Positions 43,110 to 52,016 of a DNA stretch of 64,000 bases are shown here, in pieces (the stretch's first letter is position 1; each line of letters opens with the position of its first letter). The notes beneath the pieces are model-generated. The model worked only from the letters and a program-made list of their open reading frames with translations. It was not told the origin of the DNA and did no database searches. Source of the stretch: Flavobacterium terrisoli (GTDB lineage Bacteria > Bacteroidota > Bacteroidia > Flavobacteriales > Flavobacteriaceae); assembly GCF_030167905.1 (NCBI RefSeq), contig NZ_JARGNA010000006.1:1-64000 (forward strand), in the 5' to 3' direction. Position numbers and translations under genes: made by a program.

Positions 43110-44339
43110 ATGAAGAAAAATCAAAAACAAGCAGCGATAGGATTTATTTTTATCACGATGCTTATCGATATCACCGGTTGGGGAATTATCATACCGGTTA
43201 TTCCAAAATTGATTAAGGAATTGATTCATGGCGATATCAGTGAAGCGGCGAAATATGGTGGCTGGCTGACTTTTGCTTATGCCATTACACAATTTCTTTG
43301 TGCGCCTCTGATTGGAAACCTGAGTGATAAATACGGACGAAGACCTATTATCCTGATATCGCTTTTTGCTTTTACCTTGGATTATTTACTGCTTGCTTTT
43401 TCGCCCACTATTGTCTGGCTTTTTATAGGAAGGATTATTGCCGGAGTAACCGGTGCGAGCATCACTACAGCTTCAGCTTATATCGCCGATGTGAGTACGC
43501 CCGAAAACCGGGCTAAGAATTTCGGAATGATTGGTGCCGCATTTGGTTTGGGCTTTATCATCGGGCCGGTAATTGGAGGATTGTTGGGTCAATTTGGCTC
43601 AAGGGTTCCTTTTTATGCCGCCGCAGTATTGTGTATGCTGAACTTTTTATATGGCTACTTTATTTTGCCTGAATCATTGTCTAAAAAGCACCGCAGGGCA
43701 TTTGAATGGAAACGCGCCAATCCAATTGGAGCATTTATCAATCTTAAAAAGTATCCTTCCCTGATTGGACTAATCATTGCCATTTTTCTGTTGTATGTTG
43801 GTTCACATGCCGTTCACAGCAACTGGAGTTTCTTTACCATGTATCGTTTCAATTGGGATGAAAAAATGGTCGGCCTTTCATTAGGTACCGTAGGATTGTT
43901 GGTGGGAATCGTTCAGGGAGGATTAATCCGTTGGACGAGTCCTCGGTTAGGGAATGAGAAAAGCATTTATTTGGGTTTAGCTTTATATACGATAGGAATG
44001 TTGCTTTTTGCATTCGCTACTGAAAGCTGGATGATGTTTGCCTTCTTGGTTCCATATTGTCTTGGAGGAATCGCAGGACCGGCATTACAATCACAAGTAT
44101 CGGGTCAGGTGCCGCCCAATGAGCAAGGTGAAATTCAAGGAACATTGGCAAGCTTAATGAGCGCTTCGGCTATTCTTGGTCCGCCAATGATGACTAATAC
44201 TTTCTACTTTTTTACCCATAAAGAAGCGCCGTTTCAATTGCCCGGCGCTCCGTTTATTCTAGGTAGTTTTTTGATGTTGATGAGTACAGTTTTGGCTTAT
44301 TATTCGCTAAAAAAGCATTTAGTAAAAAAAGCCGATTAG
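43110..44339 (+). CDS. Major facilitator superfamily transporter, TetA-like (DHA1 family)
   Basis: This is a 409-residue polytopic transporter with 12 predicted helices. The motif-A-like loop after helix 2 is [14 protein letters not shown]. Helix 5 carries the drug-antiporter motif-C signature [16 protein letters not shown], and the earlier [12 protein letters not shown] fits the tetracycline-efflux subfamily. Many chromosomal flavobacterial members are general exporters and not resistance genes, so a tetracycline role is not claimed. It ends 3 bp from the convergent 44342 gene. Confidence 0.9.
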   Translation: MKKNQKQAAIGFIFITMLIDITGWGIIIPVIPKLIKELIHGDISEAAKYGGWLTFAYAITQFLCAPLIGNLSDKYGRRPIILISLFAFTLDYLLLAFSPTIVWLFIGRIIAGVTGASITTASAYIADVSTPENRAKNFGMIGAAFGLGFIIGPVIGGLLGQFGSRVPFYAAAVLCMLNFLYGYFILPESLSKKHRRAFEWKRANPIGAFINLKKYPSLIGLIIAIFLLYVGSHAVHSNWSFFTMYRFNWDEKMVGLSLGTVGLLVGIVQGGLIRWTSPRLGNEKSIYLGLALYTIGMLLFAFATESWMMFAFLVPYCLGGIAGPALQSQVSGQVPPNEQGEIQGTLASLMSASAILGPPMMTNTFYFFTHKEAPFQLPGAPFILGSFLMLMSTVLAYYSLKKHLVKKAD

Positions 44340-44341
44340 AG

Positions 44342-44737
44342 TTATCGTTCAAAAACATAAACCGTTACGCCTAAAAAATTTCGACTTTCAACGTTGTTTA
44401 TGGTTTGAGTTGCATAATAAGTAGTACCGGTTTTTATTTCTGAGTCTAAAGGAACCTGAACCATAGTAACAAAAGTATTCAACTCATCTGAATCATTAGC
44501 TTCATCGGTATCAGTAGTAACTTCATCGCGTTTTAAATACCACTTGATGTTAAGACCTTCAACCCTTATATCTGAAACTGTCGAACCCATAGAGAAGTAT
44601 TGAGTTTTAGCTCCGGAAGGAGCTTGAGGAACTGACGATGACGAACTAAAATTGGTGTTCTCATCATCACTACTGCATCCTAATAGTAAAAATGCTATTA
44701 ACAATGCCATACTGAAAAAAGTAGTTTTTGCTTTCAT
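44342..44737 (-). CDS. Small lipoprotein, probably surface-exposed
   Basis: This is a 131-residue lipoprotein (MKAKTTFFSMALLIAFLLLGC). The residues following the cysteine, SSDDENTN, resemble the acidic lipoprotein export signal that sends lipoproteins to the cell surface in Bacteroidetes. The remainder has no recognised domain. The open frame extends to a TTG at 44764, but the promoter (44762-44769) lies over it, so the ATG at 44737 is used. Confidence 0.75.
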   Translation of the reverse strand: MKAKTTFFSMALLIAFLLLGCSSDDENTNFSSSSSVPQAPSGAKTQYFSMGSTVSDIRVEGLNIKWYLKRDEVTTDTDEANDSDELNTFVTMVQVPLDSEIKTGTTYYATQTINNVESRNFLGVTVYVFER

Positions 44738-44761
44738 TGTACATTGTATTAAATTGTCTAA

Positions 44762-44769
44762 CAAAGTTA
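44762..44769 (-). promoter_or_regulatory. -7 box of the small lipoprotein gene
   Basis: TAACTTTG on the minus strand fits TAnnTTTG; start predicted near 44755, about 18 nt before the ATG. Confidence 0.6.
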
Positions 44770-44778
44770 GCTAATTTT

Positions 44779-44802
44779 ATTTATTTGATATATCAAATAA
44801 AT
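44779..44802. promoter_or_regulatory. Perfect 24-bp palindrome upstream of the lipoprotein promoter
   Basis: Arm ATTTATTTGATA (44779-44790) is followed directly by its exact complement (44791-44802). It spans roughly -24 to -47 of the lipoprotein gene and would be a natural repressor or activator site. It is AT-rich, so chance is not excluded. Confidence 0.5.
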
Positions 44803-44874
44803 GATTTTTAACATTGTTTTGTGTTTTAGTTAACATATTAAAAAACAGTGATTTAAATGTGTTTTTTATCCAAT

Positions 44875-44909
44875 AAAAAACCCCAAATATCGTAAGACAT
44901 TTGGGGTTT
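44875..44909 (-). terminator. Terminator of the T9SS type-A gene
   Basis: Arms CCCCAAAT (44881-44888) and ATTTGGGG (44899-44906) plus flanking A/T pairs, loop 10 nt, with an A run (44875-44880) giving U's on the minus strand. It lies 18 bp past the stop at 44928. Confidence 0.85.
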
Positions 44910-44927
44910 ATTTTTAAGTTGGAGCGC

Positions 44928-47291
44928 TTACTCCTTGATAATTTTTACTGTTTTTTCCTGACCAAGGCTCGATACTTTTACAAAGTACATTCCGCTTGTC
45001 AATTCAGAGAAATCTATTTCGGTTTGCAGATTGTTAACCTTGATGGATTTTACTTTTTGTCCAAGGACAGAAGTGATTTCAATGGTATCAATAATCTCAT
45101 TATTAGAGATTGTCAAACTGTTTTTCACCGGGTTTGGATGGTAAACAAAATTGTCGAAGGCAAAATCAGATGTGCCTAATGCCAACACAAACTCAGTGGT
45201 CCAGGTATTGGTTACAATCGCCGGATTAAAGTCAAAATAGATATTGGCTGTGTTCGGTATAATGTCTCCAATCACATATCCTGCTTTTGGCTTCACTTGG
45301 AACACGATATAGCCATGACCAATAAATTGGTTATTTGGAATCGAAGGCTCTAAATTGACACCATCAAAACGCCAGGTTAGATTGCTTCCCACTCTGTCTA
45401 ATACATAAGGATGACTCGCTGCAACCATTCTAACGGTAGTTTCATCAAGGTCGGCATCCAATACATCAGTCACTCTGATATTGATAGCTTCAGCGGTTCC
45501 GGTATTCTCAAATCGAATGGTATACGTCAGATAATCATTGGCACTGAAAGTCGAATGCTGGATTTGTGGTCCGTGACTTTCGGCTTTATCGTTTGGATCC
45601 CATGAGCCTACAATAGCCTGGGTCAAAGTACTAGTGTTATTGTTGATATTGATATCGTTTGGTGGCACACTAATAGAAACTGTAGTAGTAACCAAATCTC
45701 CTAAATTAACCGTTGGGATGGTTGGAACCTGTAGCCCAACAAAAATGAATCGCATTTCTCCCGCCAATAAATTAGTGAAATTAAGTGTAAATCCGGTCGC
45801 TGTAGGGACTGCGCCTGCAGGGTAAGTAGTTATACTTACATTACTGGCAGTAGTATAAGTTATAGTTCCGGAGGCAATAGTTTGATTTCCATAGTTTCTA
45901 TATCCAATATCGCTATAATAATTAAACCCAGGTCTTGGAGGTGCTGAGTTATAAATAAAAATCGCTAAATCATTATAAGGAATTTGGGTAACCGCAAAAT
46001 TATAGGTTACAATACCTGAACCATTCGCAACGGTTATGTTGCTGTATGATGATGGCGATACTGCATATTGTAAGGCAAGCTGCGGATCGATGGTATAGCC
46101 AAAATCATAACTGTTCGAAGGATTTGTTTCATATAAATAATGAGTTCCCGAAGTAGACGTAATATTGTGTACCGTACCGTTATTGTTCAATTCATATTGG
46201 AATGATCCATTCGTGAAATTAGGCTCTCCGTTATCTCGGGTACCATTGCCGTTATAATCCAAAAACGCACTCATATGGATTCCATTCGGAATATTTAAGT
46301 TAACCGAATTCGTTGAAGATACACTAATTGGATTCCCGGATAAAGTTCCATTGGTCTGTATTGATACAATCACCTCACCATTGTTGATCTCTTCTTGTGT
46401 TATGACATGAACGCCGGTATAGGTTGTTGAATCCGAAGCGCCATTATTCAGTAGCGCAATAGGTGGTCCACCATTGATATTAACGTCTGTAGCCGTAATG
46501 GATACGTTTGACACAGGAGTAGTGCCAATATTGGCTATCGAATAAGTATAATTAATAACATCACCCACATTTGTAACACCATCTCCGTTTAGGTCTTGAT
46601 AAGAAGCATTGGTCGTGGTTAAAAGCGAGTTGATTACGGTAACAGTTACAAAGGCCTGATCACAATTATTTGGGCTTCCTTGTTCGCATACATAGTACGG
46701 AATCGTATAAGTACCGGTTTGATAACCACTGCTGACCAAGACCAGATTTCCATCCGGGTCGACCATAAAAGTGGTTGGCGTAACTTGTGTTATATTCACT
46801 TGGCTTATTGACACCGGAATTCCGTTCAGTAAGTCATTTGACAGCACATTTTCTAAAACAATCTGAGGCGCTATTAAACCGGTCGAAATGGTTACTGCAT
46901 CATTGACCGCATTCATCGTTGGCGGTGCCGGAGTTATGTTGACAAAAGCAGAAGTAATATCGCAATTGCTCAAATTGGCATTTTCACAAATTTGATAAAC
47001 AACTTCATGGCTGCCATTGGGTGTATTAGGATTAACGACTACTGTCCCGTTAGGCTGAACAAAAACGTTGGCACTGGTAGCTGAAATCTGAGTAATTGTA
47101 ACATCAGATAGGGTAACAGGAATACCGTTTAAAGTATCATTGCCTAATACATTTTGAATGGCAATCTGAACAGTGTTCGAATGAAAAACACCGCCCTGAT
47201 CGTAGTTAGCGATAATCTGACCTTGAGACGTTTGGCTAAAAAACAATCCAAAAATAAAAAGCAGAAGTGAATTAATGTATTTTTTTTTCAT
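44928..47291 (-). CDS. Large secreted protein with T9SS type-A sorting domain
   Basis: This is a 787-residue exported protein. Signal peptide (about 1-24, ending SQGQ), then two related cadherin/Ig-like repeats (about 28-120 and 122-220; both contain a 'VLxND(T/L)LNGIPV' segment). A DUF11-like region follows, opening with the calcium-loop-like DLNGDGVTNVGD, then a second such loop (DYNGNGTRDNGE). Next is a conserved-repeat domain beginning SWDPNDKAESHG (about 565-690). The last ~75 residues (FVYHPNPVKNSLTISN, then LGQKV and SGMYFVKV) are a type-A sorting domain for T9SS export. No enzyme domain; probably a surface or matrix protein. Confidence 0.9.
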   Translation of the reverse strand: MKKKYINSLLLFIFGLFFSQTSQGQIIANYDQGGVFHSNTVQIAIQNVLGNDTLNGIPVTLSDVTITQISATSANVFVQPNGTVVVNPNTPNGSHEVVYQICENANLSNCDITSAFVNITPAPPTMNAVNDAVTISTGLIAPQIVLENVLSNDLLNGIPVSISQVNITQVTPTTFMVDPDGNLVLVSSGYQTGTYTIPYYVCEQGSPNNCDQAFVTVTVINSLLTTTNASYQDLNGDGVTNVGDVINYTYSIANIGTTPVSNVSITATDVNINGGPPIALLNNGASDSTTYTGVHVITQEEINNGEVIVSIQTNGTLSGNPISVSSTNSVNLNIPNGIHMSAFLDYNGNGTRDNGEPNFTNGSFQYELNNNGTVHNITSTSGTHYLYETNPSNSYDFGYTIDPQLALQYAVSPSSYSNITVANGSGIVTYNFAVTQIPYNDLAIFIYNSAPPRPGFNYYSDIGYRNYGNQTIASGTITYTTASNVSITTYPAGAVPTATGFTLNFTNLLAGEMRFIFVGLQVPTIPTVNLGDLVTTTVSISVPPNDININNNTSTLTQAIVGSWDPNDKAESHGPQIQHSTFSANDYLTYTIRFENTGTAEAINIRVTDVLDADLDETTVRMVAASHPYVLDRVGSNLTWRFDGVNLEPSIPNNQFIGHGYIVFQVKPKAGYVIGDIIPNTANIYFDFNPAIVTNTWTTEFVLALGTSDFAFDNFVYHPNPVKNSLTISNNEIIDTIEITSVLGQKVKSIKVNNLQTEIDFSELTSGMYFVKVSSLGQEKTVKIIKE

Positions 47292-47310
47292 ACTATAAAA
47301 GTTTAAGTAT

Positions 47311-47318
47311 CAAATATA
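47311..47318 (-). promoter_or_regulatory. Possible -7 box of the T9SS type-A gene
   Basis: TATATTTG on the minus strand, 20 bp before the start codon at 47291. No TTG at -33. Confidence 0.5.
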
Positions 47319-47478
47319 TGAATTTTTTTTGTAGGAAATGTTAAATGTGGATTATCAAATTAATTTACTTTTTAAAGAATAGAGAATAAAACTAGAAAAA
47401 GGTTGCTTTCAAAAGGCAGAAAATTCTATATAAAACCACTTCAAATGAGCATTCGATAACTCTCATCGAGAATTTGGC

Positions 47479-47916
47479 CTATTGCAGATACAAACAGTGA
47501 TTGTAATAATCAATAATCCCTTTGCCTTCCAATAAAATATCAGCACCGATAATACCGTCAACGCGTTTGGCTTTGTATTGCTTCAAAGCATCATTGACAT
47601 GCGTCATGTCAAAAATGACCAAATGTAGCGCTTCGGTTTTCCAACGGCCTATTTTTAAAATATTATTCTTAGCAATCTGAGTCATCATTCCCGTAGCTCC
47701 GGCTCCGGCGGCTTTGGTTTTTGATCTTCCGGCTTTTAGGTTAAATTTTTCAATACTGTCAAAACCTACACAACTGTTGGACGCACCGGTATCCAAAATA
47801 AAATTTCCGGAAACACCATTAATAGTAGCTTTGATCAGCAAATGCTGGGTTTTGGAAACTTTGAAGTTTATCTTTTTGTACTTTTCTTTTTTTAGTACTT
47901 CGTGCAGGTTTTTCAT
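47479..47916 (-). CDS. Retropepsin-like aspartic protease
   Basis: This is a 145-residue single-domain clan AA protease-like protein. The catalytic triad is in NFILDTGASNSCVGFD (D42-T43-G44), followed by the expected hydrophobic-hydrophobic-Gly near the C-terminus (DGIIGADIL). Length is one half of a pepsin, so an active form should be a homodimer. There is no signal peptide, so it is probably cytosolic. Substrate unknown. A well-formed promoter precedes it. Confidence 0.88.
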   Translation of the reverse strand: MKNLHEVLKKEKYKKINFKVSKTQHLLIKATINGVSGNFILDTGASNSCVGFDSIEKFNLKAGRSKTKAAGAGATGMMTQIAKNNILKIGRWKTEALHLVIFDMTHVNDALKQYKAKRVDGIIGADILLEGKGIIDYYNHCLYLQ

Positions 47917-47933
47917 AACGTTGTATTGATACC

Positions 47934-47962
47934 CAAATGTAATCTAAAATCCATTAGCCCAA
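47934..47962 (-). promoter_or_regulatory. Promoter of the retropepsin-like gene
   Basis: TTG (47962-47960), 18-bp spacer, TACATTTG (47941-47934) on the minus strand, 18 bp before the start. Confidence 0.65.
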
Positions 47963-47977
47963 AAAATTCTAAAGAAA

Positions 47978-48017
47978 CTTAGTACCTTAGCACCTCAGAA
48001 CCTTAGTGCCTTAAAAC
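47978..48017 (+). repeat. Octad-periodic array upstream of tatD
   Basis: Five consecutive 8-bp units of consensus CTTAGNAC (starts 47978, 47986, 47994, 48002 and 48010) end 3 nt before the tatD ATG. Units vary at two or three positions each while the period is exact. Confidence 0.78.
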
Positions 48018-48020
48018 CCA

Positions 48021-48791
48021 ATGATTTTAACCGATACGCATACCCATTTGTATTCCGAGGAATTCCAAAACGACCGAACCGAAATGATTCAGCGCGCCAT
48101 TGATGCCGGTGTTTCCCGCTTTTTTGTGCCGTCAATTGATTCGTCTTACACTCAAAAAATGTATGATTTGGAAACCCAATTTCCCGAAAATATTTTTCTG
48201 ATGATGGGTTTGCATCCGTGTTATGTAAAACCGGAAACGTATCTGGAAGAATTGGCACACGTAGAAACCGAATTGGCCAAAAGAAGATTCTACACTGTCG
48301 GCGAAATCGGAATCGATTTGTATTGGGACAAAACCACTTTGGCCATCCAACAGGAAGCTTTTCGTCGCCAAATCCAATTGGCCAAAAAATACAACTTAGC
48401 CATCAACATCCATTGTCGTGATGCCTTTGACGAAGTTTTTGAAGTATTGGAAAGCGAACGTTCCGATGATTTATTTGGTATTTTCCATTGCTTTACCGGT
48501 GATTTCAATCAGGCCCAAAGAGCCATCGGATTGAACATGAAACTCGGAATCGGCGGCGTGGTAACTTTCAAAAACGGAAAGATTGACCAGTTTCTGAACG
48601 AAATCGATTTGCAACACATTGTCCTTGAAACCGATTCTCCCTATTTGGCACCGGTGCCTTTCCGCGGTAAGCGAAATGAAAGCAGTTATACCAAATTGGT
48701 TGCCGAAAAATTAGCCCAGATTTACCAACTTCCGGTAGAAGAAGTTGCCCGAATTACGACAGAAAATTCAAAAGCCATTTTTGGGATTTAA
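48021..48791 (+). CDS. TatD-family metal-dependent deoxyribonuclease
   Basis: This is a 256-residue TIM-barrel hydrolase. Metal-binding residues are in DTHTHLYSEEF (H7, H9), GEIGIDLYWDK (glutamate), NIHCRDAF (histidine), HCFTGD and the catalytic aspartate in LETDSPYLAP. Family members remove nucleotides from DNA ends and may act in repair or quality control. The 30-odd bases before the start are taken up by an octad array. Confidence 0.93.
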   Translation: MILTDTHTHLYSEEFQNDRTEMIQRAIDAGVSRFFVPSIDSSYTQKMYDLETQFPENIFLMMGLHPCYVKPETYLEELAHVETELAKRRFYTVGEIGIDLYWDKTTLAIQQEAFRRQIQLAKKYNLAINIHCRDAFDEVFEVLESERSDDLFGIFHCFTGDFNQAQRAIGLNMKLGIGGVVTFKNGKIDQFLNEIDLQHIVLETDSPYLAPVPFRGKRNESSYTKLVAEKLAQIYQLPVEEVARITTENSKAIFGI

Positions 48792-48854
48792 CGTAGAAAA
48801 CGTTATAGATTGAGTTTTTTTTTGTTCTTTTGTTCATCAAAATTGAAAGATTCA

Positions 48855-49991
48855 ATGCAGAAATTCGATTCGATTCGTCCGTTTTATGATACTGAAGTGA
48901 ATGAAGCCATTCAATCTGCAGTCAATCATCCGATGATGAAGGCTTTAATGGGTTTCACATTTCCCGATGTGGACGAAGAGGTTTGGAAAAACCAACTCAA
49001 AAAAACGCATTCCATTCGTGATTTTCAATGTAATTTTATTTATCAGGCCGTTCAAAAAGTTCTGAAGAAAAGTTCTGAAGGTTTATCAACCTCGGGCTTT
49101 GAAAAATTGGAACCCAATACGTCCTATCTTTTTATTTCCAATCACAGGGATATTATCCTGGATACATCACTTTTAAATGTGGCTTTATTTGACCACGGAT
49201 TGGTGATGACCGCTTCGGCAATAGGTGATAATCTGGTGCAAAAATCATTTCTGAAAACGCTTTCCAAACTCAACCGAAACTTTTTAGTCCAACGTGGTTT
49301 GCCGCCAAGGGAATTGTTGGAAAGTTCTAAATTGATGTCGGAATATATTGGTCAGTTATTGTTGCGCGAAAACCGTTCGGTTTGGATTGCCCAACGCGAA
49401 GGAAGAACCAAAGATGGCAACGATGCAACGCATTCGGGTGTATTGAAAATGTTGGCCATGGGTTCGGACGAGCCAAAAATGCTGGATTATTTCAAAAAAA
49501 TAAAGATTGTTCCGGTTTCCATTTCCTATGAATACGATCCAACTGATGCCCTGAAAATGCCACAGTTGATTGCGGAAGCCAAAAACGAAATCTACATCAA
49601 GGAAAAGAACGAAGATTTTGTGACGCTTTTAAGCGGAATCATCGGGCAAAAGAAACGCATTCACATTCATATCGGTGATGTTTTAGACAAGGAATTGGAT
49701 GCCATTGCGGCCGAATTTGACAATACCAACAAACAGATTCAGGCTTTGGCACAAGCCATAGATGATTCTATTTTGCAAAGCTATATGTTGTGGCCAACGA
49801 ATTATATCGCTTATGATTTGCTCCACAAAACAGATAAATACAAGGACTTTTACACCGAAAATGAAAAGTCTCTTTTTGAAAGAAGGCTCGAAATGAAAAT
49901 TGACGAAAACAATTCACAAGTAGTGGAAAGTTTCCTGGCGATGTATGCTAATCCTGTAGTGAATAAATCAAAATATCAGAATGCAGTCTAA
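48855..49991 (+). CDS. Glycerol-3-phosphate/1-acylglycerol-3-phosphate acyltransferase-like protein (PlsC superfamily)
   Basis: This is a 378-residue cytosolic or membrane-associated acyltransferase. The family block is FISNHRDIILDTSLLN, where the usual H-x4-D motif reads H-x5-D, with HRD also present. The downstream block VWIAQREGRTKDGNDATHSG fits the second conserved region (FPEGTRS in PlsC). A role in phospholipid or related lipid acylation is inferred; the acceptor is unknown. ATG at 48855 was chosen over a TTG at 48810. The stop overlaps ansA by 11 bp. Confidence 0.85.
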   Translation: MQKFDSIRPFYDTEVNEAIQSAVNHPMMKALMGFTFPDVDEEVWKNQLKKTHSIRDFQCNFIYQAVQKVLKKSSEGLSTSGFEKLEPNTSYLFISNHRDIILDTSLLNVALFDHGLVMTASAIGDNLVQKSFLKTLSKLNRNFLVQRGLPPRELLESSKLMSEYIGQLLLRENRSVWIAQREGRTKDGNDATHSGVLKMLAMGSDEPKMLDYFKKIKIVPVSISYEYDPTDALKMPQLIAEAKNEIYIKEKNEDFVTLLSGIIGQKKRIHIHIGDVLDKELDAIAAEFDNTNKQIQALAQAIDDSILQSYMLWPTNYIAYDLLHKTDKYKDFYTENEKSLFERRLEMKIDENNSQVVESFLAMYANPVVNKSKYQNAV

Positions 49992-51012
49992 ACCCAATAT
50001 ACTTTTGATCTATACCGGTGGAACCATCGGAATGATGAAAGACTTTGAAACCGGCGCGTTGAAAGCATTCAACTTTAAAAAGCTGTTGCAAAAAATCCCC
50101 GAACTCAAACAACTGGATTGTAATATCGAAACGGTTTCTTTTGAAAAACCAATCGATTCTTCGAATATGAATCCGCAAAAGTGGATTACCATTGCCACAA
50201 TCATTGAGGAAGGTTACCAAAAATTTGACGGTTTTGTAGTGTTACATGGCTCAGATACGATGTCGTATTCAGCGTCGGCCTTGAGTTTTATGCTGGAGAA
50301 TTTGAACAAACCTGTGGTATTTACCGGTTCGCAATTGCCTATCGGTGATTTGAGAACTGATGCCAAAGAAAACCTGATTACCGCCATACAAATCGCTTCG
50401 TTGCAACACAAAGGAAAACCTATCATTCAGGAAGTCGGGTTGTATTTTGAATACAAATTATACCGAGGCAACCGCACGACCAAAATCAACGCCGAACATT
50501 TCAATGCTTTTACGTCACCCAATTATCCACCTTTGGCAGAATCTGGGGTGCATTTGAATATCAATCCGAATGCGGTTTTGCAGAAACAAACCACCAAGAA
50601 GTTGTCTGTTCGCAAAGAAATGAACGACGAAGTGGTTATTGTGAAAATGTTTCCCGGAATCAGTGAATCGGTCTTGTCGGCGATTGTGTCCATTCCACAT
50701 CTGAAAGGGATTGTTCTGGAAACGTATGGCTCAGGAAATGCACCAACGGAAGATTGGTTTATCCAAATCCTAAAGAAAGCCATCAAAAGTGGTTTGCATG
50801 TGGTTAATGTGACGCAATGTTCCGGCGGAAGTGTGAATATGGGCCAATATGAAACCAGCACACAACTCAAGAAAATAGGCGTGATTTCCGGAAAAGATAT
50901 CACGACCGAAGCGGCCATTACCAAATTAATGTATCTAATTGGACAGAATGTAGCGCCAGCGGTTTTCAAAACTATTTTTGAGACGTCGCTGCGTGGTGAA
51001 ATGATTGGATAA
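49981..51012 (+). CDS. ansA: Type I asparaginase
   Basis: This is a 343-residue cytosolic L-asparaginase (asparagine to aspartate and ammonia). The first catalytic threonine T15 is in IYTGGTIGMM, and the second triad block is VVLHGSDTMSYSAS (T93 with D92). There is no signal peptide, consistent with the cytosolic type I form. The start overlaps the acyltransferase stop by 11 bp, so the two are translationally coupled. Confidence 0.94.
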   Translation: MQSKPNILLIYTGGTIGMMKDFETGALKAFNFKKLLQKIPELKQLDCNIETVSFEKPIDSSNMNPQKWITIATIIEEGYQKFDGFVVLHGSDTMSYSASALSFMLENLNKPVVFTGSQLPIGDLRTDAKENLITAIQIASLQHKGKPIIQEVGLYFEYKLYRGNRTTKINAEHFNAFTSPNYPPLAESGVHLNINPNAVLQKQTTKKLSVRKEMNDEVVIVKMFPGISESVLSAIVSIPHLKGIVLETYGSGNAPTEDWFIQILKKAIKSGLHVVNVTQCSGGSVNMGQYETSTQLKKIGVISGKDITTEAAITKLMYLIGQNVAPAVFKTIFETSLRGEMIG

Positions 51013-51052
51013 GATTGACTGGTTAGGCAAAATTCACGTTTCGAATTTAAAT

Positions 51053-51077
51053 AAAAAAACCGAAGCATTTGCTTCGG
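51053..51077 (-). terminator. Terminator downstream of tRNA-Ser (weakly bidirectional)
   Basis: Arms CCGAAGC (51060-51066) and GCTTCGG (51071-51077), loop ATTT, with seven A (51053-51059) giving a U tract on the minus strand just after the tRNA. In the plus direction only three T follow, so it is a weak terminator for ansA. Confidence 0.88.
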
Positions 51078-51086
51078 CTTTCATCG

Positions 51087-51173
51087 CAGAGAGGAAGGGA
51101 TTCGAACCCTCGATACAGTTACCCATATACAAACTTTCCAGGCTTGCTCCTTCAACCACTCGGACACCTCTCT
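51087..51173 (-). tRNA. tRNA-Ser(GGA)
   Basis: An 87-nt class II tRNA. Acceptor arms AGAGAGG (minus, from 51173) and CCTCTCT close perfectly with discriminator G at 51087. The anticodon loop reads CTGGAAA with anticodon GGA at 51139-51137, decoding UCC and UCU. The long variable arm and the GGTTCGAATCC T-loop are present. CCA is not encoded. Confidence 0.96.
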
Positions 51174-51320
51174 AATTTTGTGGTGCAAAGAACAGCATTT
51201 TTTTTCAGTAAAAAAAATACAATATTTTATTTTTCCCACGTGCCAGATAAAATCACCACAACCAATCCCTTTTGTTTTTTCAGCCGAAAAGATGTACTTT
51301 CGCTTAAGGACAAATCAATT

Positions 51321-52016
51321 ATGCGAATCAAACTCATTATTCCTTTTATTTTCATGACGCTAAGCGGCTTTGCTCAAGATGTTGCTAAAGATTTTGATGC
51401 TCTCGATTCGCTTTATCGTGAAGACCAATTTTACTTAAACTTCACTTACAACACACTGCAAAAACGCCCGGATGATTTGAAACAGAACAAGCTTTCTCCC
51501 GGAATTGCCTTTGGGTTTTTACGTGATATGCCGTTGAATAAAAAGAGAACCACTGCTATAGCTGCCGGTTTGGGTTATTCGTTATCTATTTACAATCAGA
51601 ATATGGGGATTATTGATGTCAATAATGTGACGACTTACAGCATTTTGGATCCCGATAATATTACCTTTTCCAAAAACAAATTGTCTTTGCATTATGTTGA
51701 TTTGCCTATCGAATTCAGATGGAGAAATTCAACACCGGACAGCCATAAGTTTTGGCGCGTTCATTTAGGCCTAAAGCTGAGCTATCTTTTTTATGACCAA
51801 TATAAATTAGAATCTTCTCAGGGAAATGTCGGTCAAACCAATTTAGAAGACTTAAATGATTTCCACTACGGTGTTTATCTTGCGACCGGTTGGAATACCT
51901 GGAATATCTATGCGTATTATGGTTTGAATCCTTTGTTTAAATCTTCGGCTAAGATCGAAAACCAATCTATTGAGATGAATACGGCCAACTTTGGCATTAT
52001 GTTTTATATTCTATAG
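51321..52016 (+). CDS. PorT-family outer membrane beta-barrel protein
   Basis: This 231-residue protein has a signal peptide (MRIKLIIPFIFMTLSGFAQ) and strands of alternating polarity ending in an aromatic-rich stretch (NFGIMFYIL). The N-terminal DSLYREDQFYLNFTYN and FGFLRDMPLNKKRTTAIAAG are typical of PorT-like proteins of flavobacteria. PorT itself is required for T9SS secretion, but the family is broad and I cannot tell whether this is the true SprT/PorT orthologue. The open frame extends upstream across the tRNA, which is not coding. Its stop overlaps the convergent 52011 gene by 6 bp. Confidence 0.75.
   Translation: MRIKLIIPFIFMTLSGFAQDVAKDFDALDSLYREDQFYLNFTYNTLQKRPDDLKQNKLSPGIAFGFLRDMPLNKKRTTAIAAGLGYSLSIYNQNMGIIDVNNVTTYSILDPDNITFSKNKLSLHYVDLPIEFRWRNSTPDSHKFWRVHLGLKLSYLFYDQYKLESSQGNVGQTNLEDLNDFHYGVYLATGWNTWNIYAYYGLNPLFKSSAKIENQSIEMNTANFGIMFYIL

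Noticed and set aside
43110..44339. Tetracycline-resistance gene
   Set aside because: The sequence is TetA-like, but there is no adjacent tetR or mobile context and chromosomal flavobacterial relatives are general exporters.
51069..51320. Upstream extension of the PorT-family gene
   Set aside because: This open stretch crosses the tRNA-Ser gene and lacks a signal peptide; the ATG at 51321 gives one.
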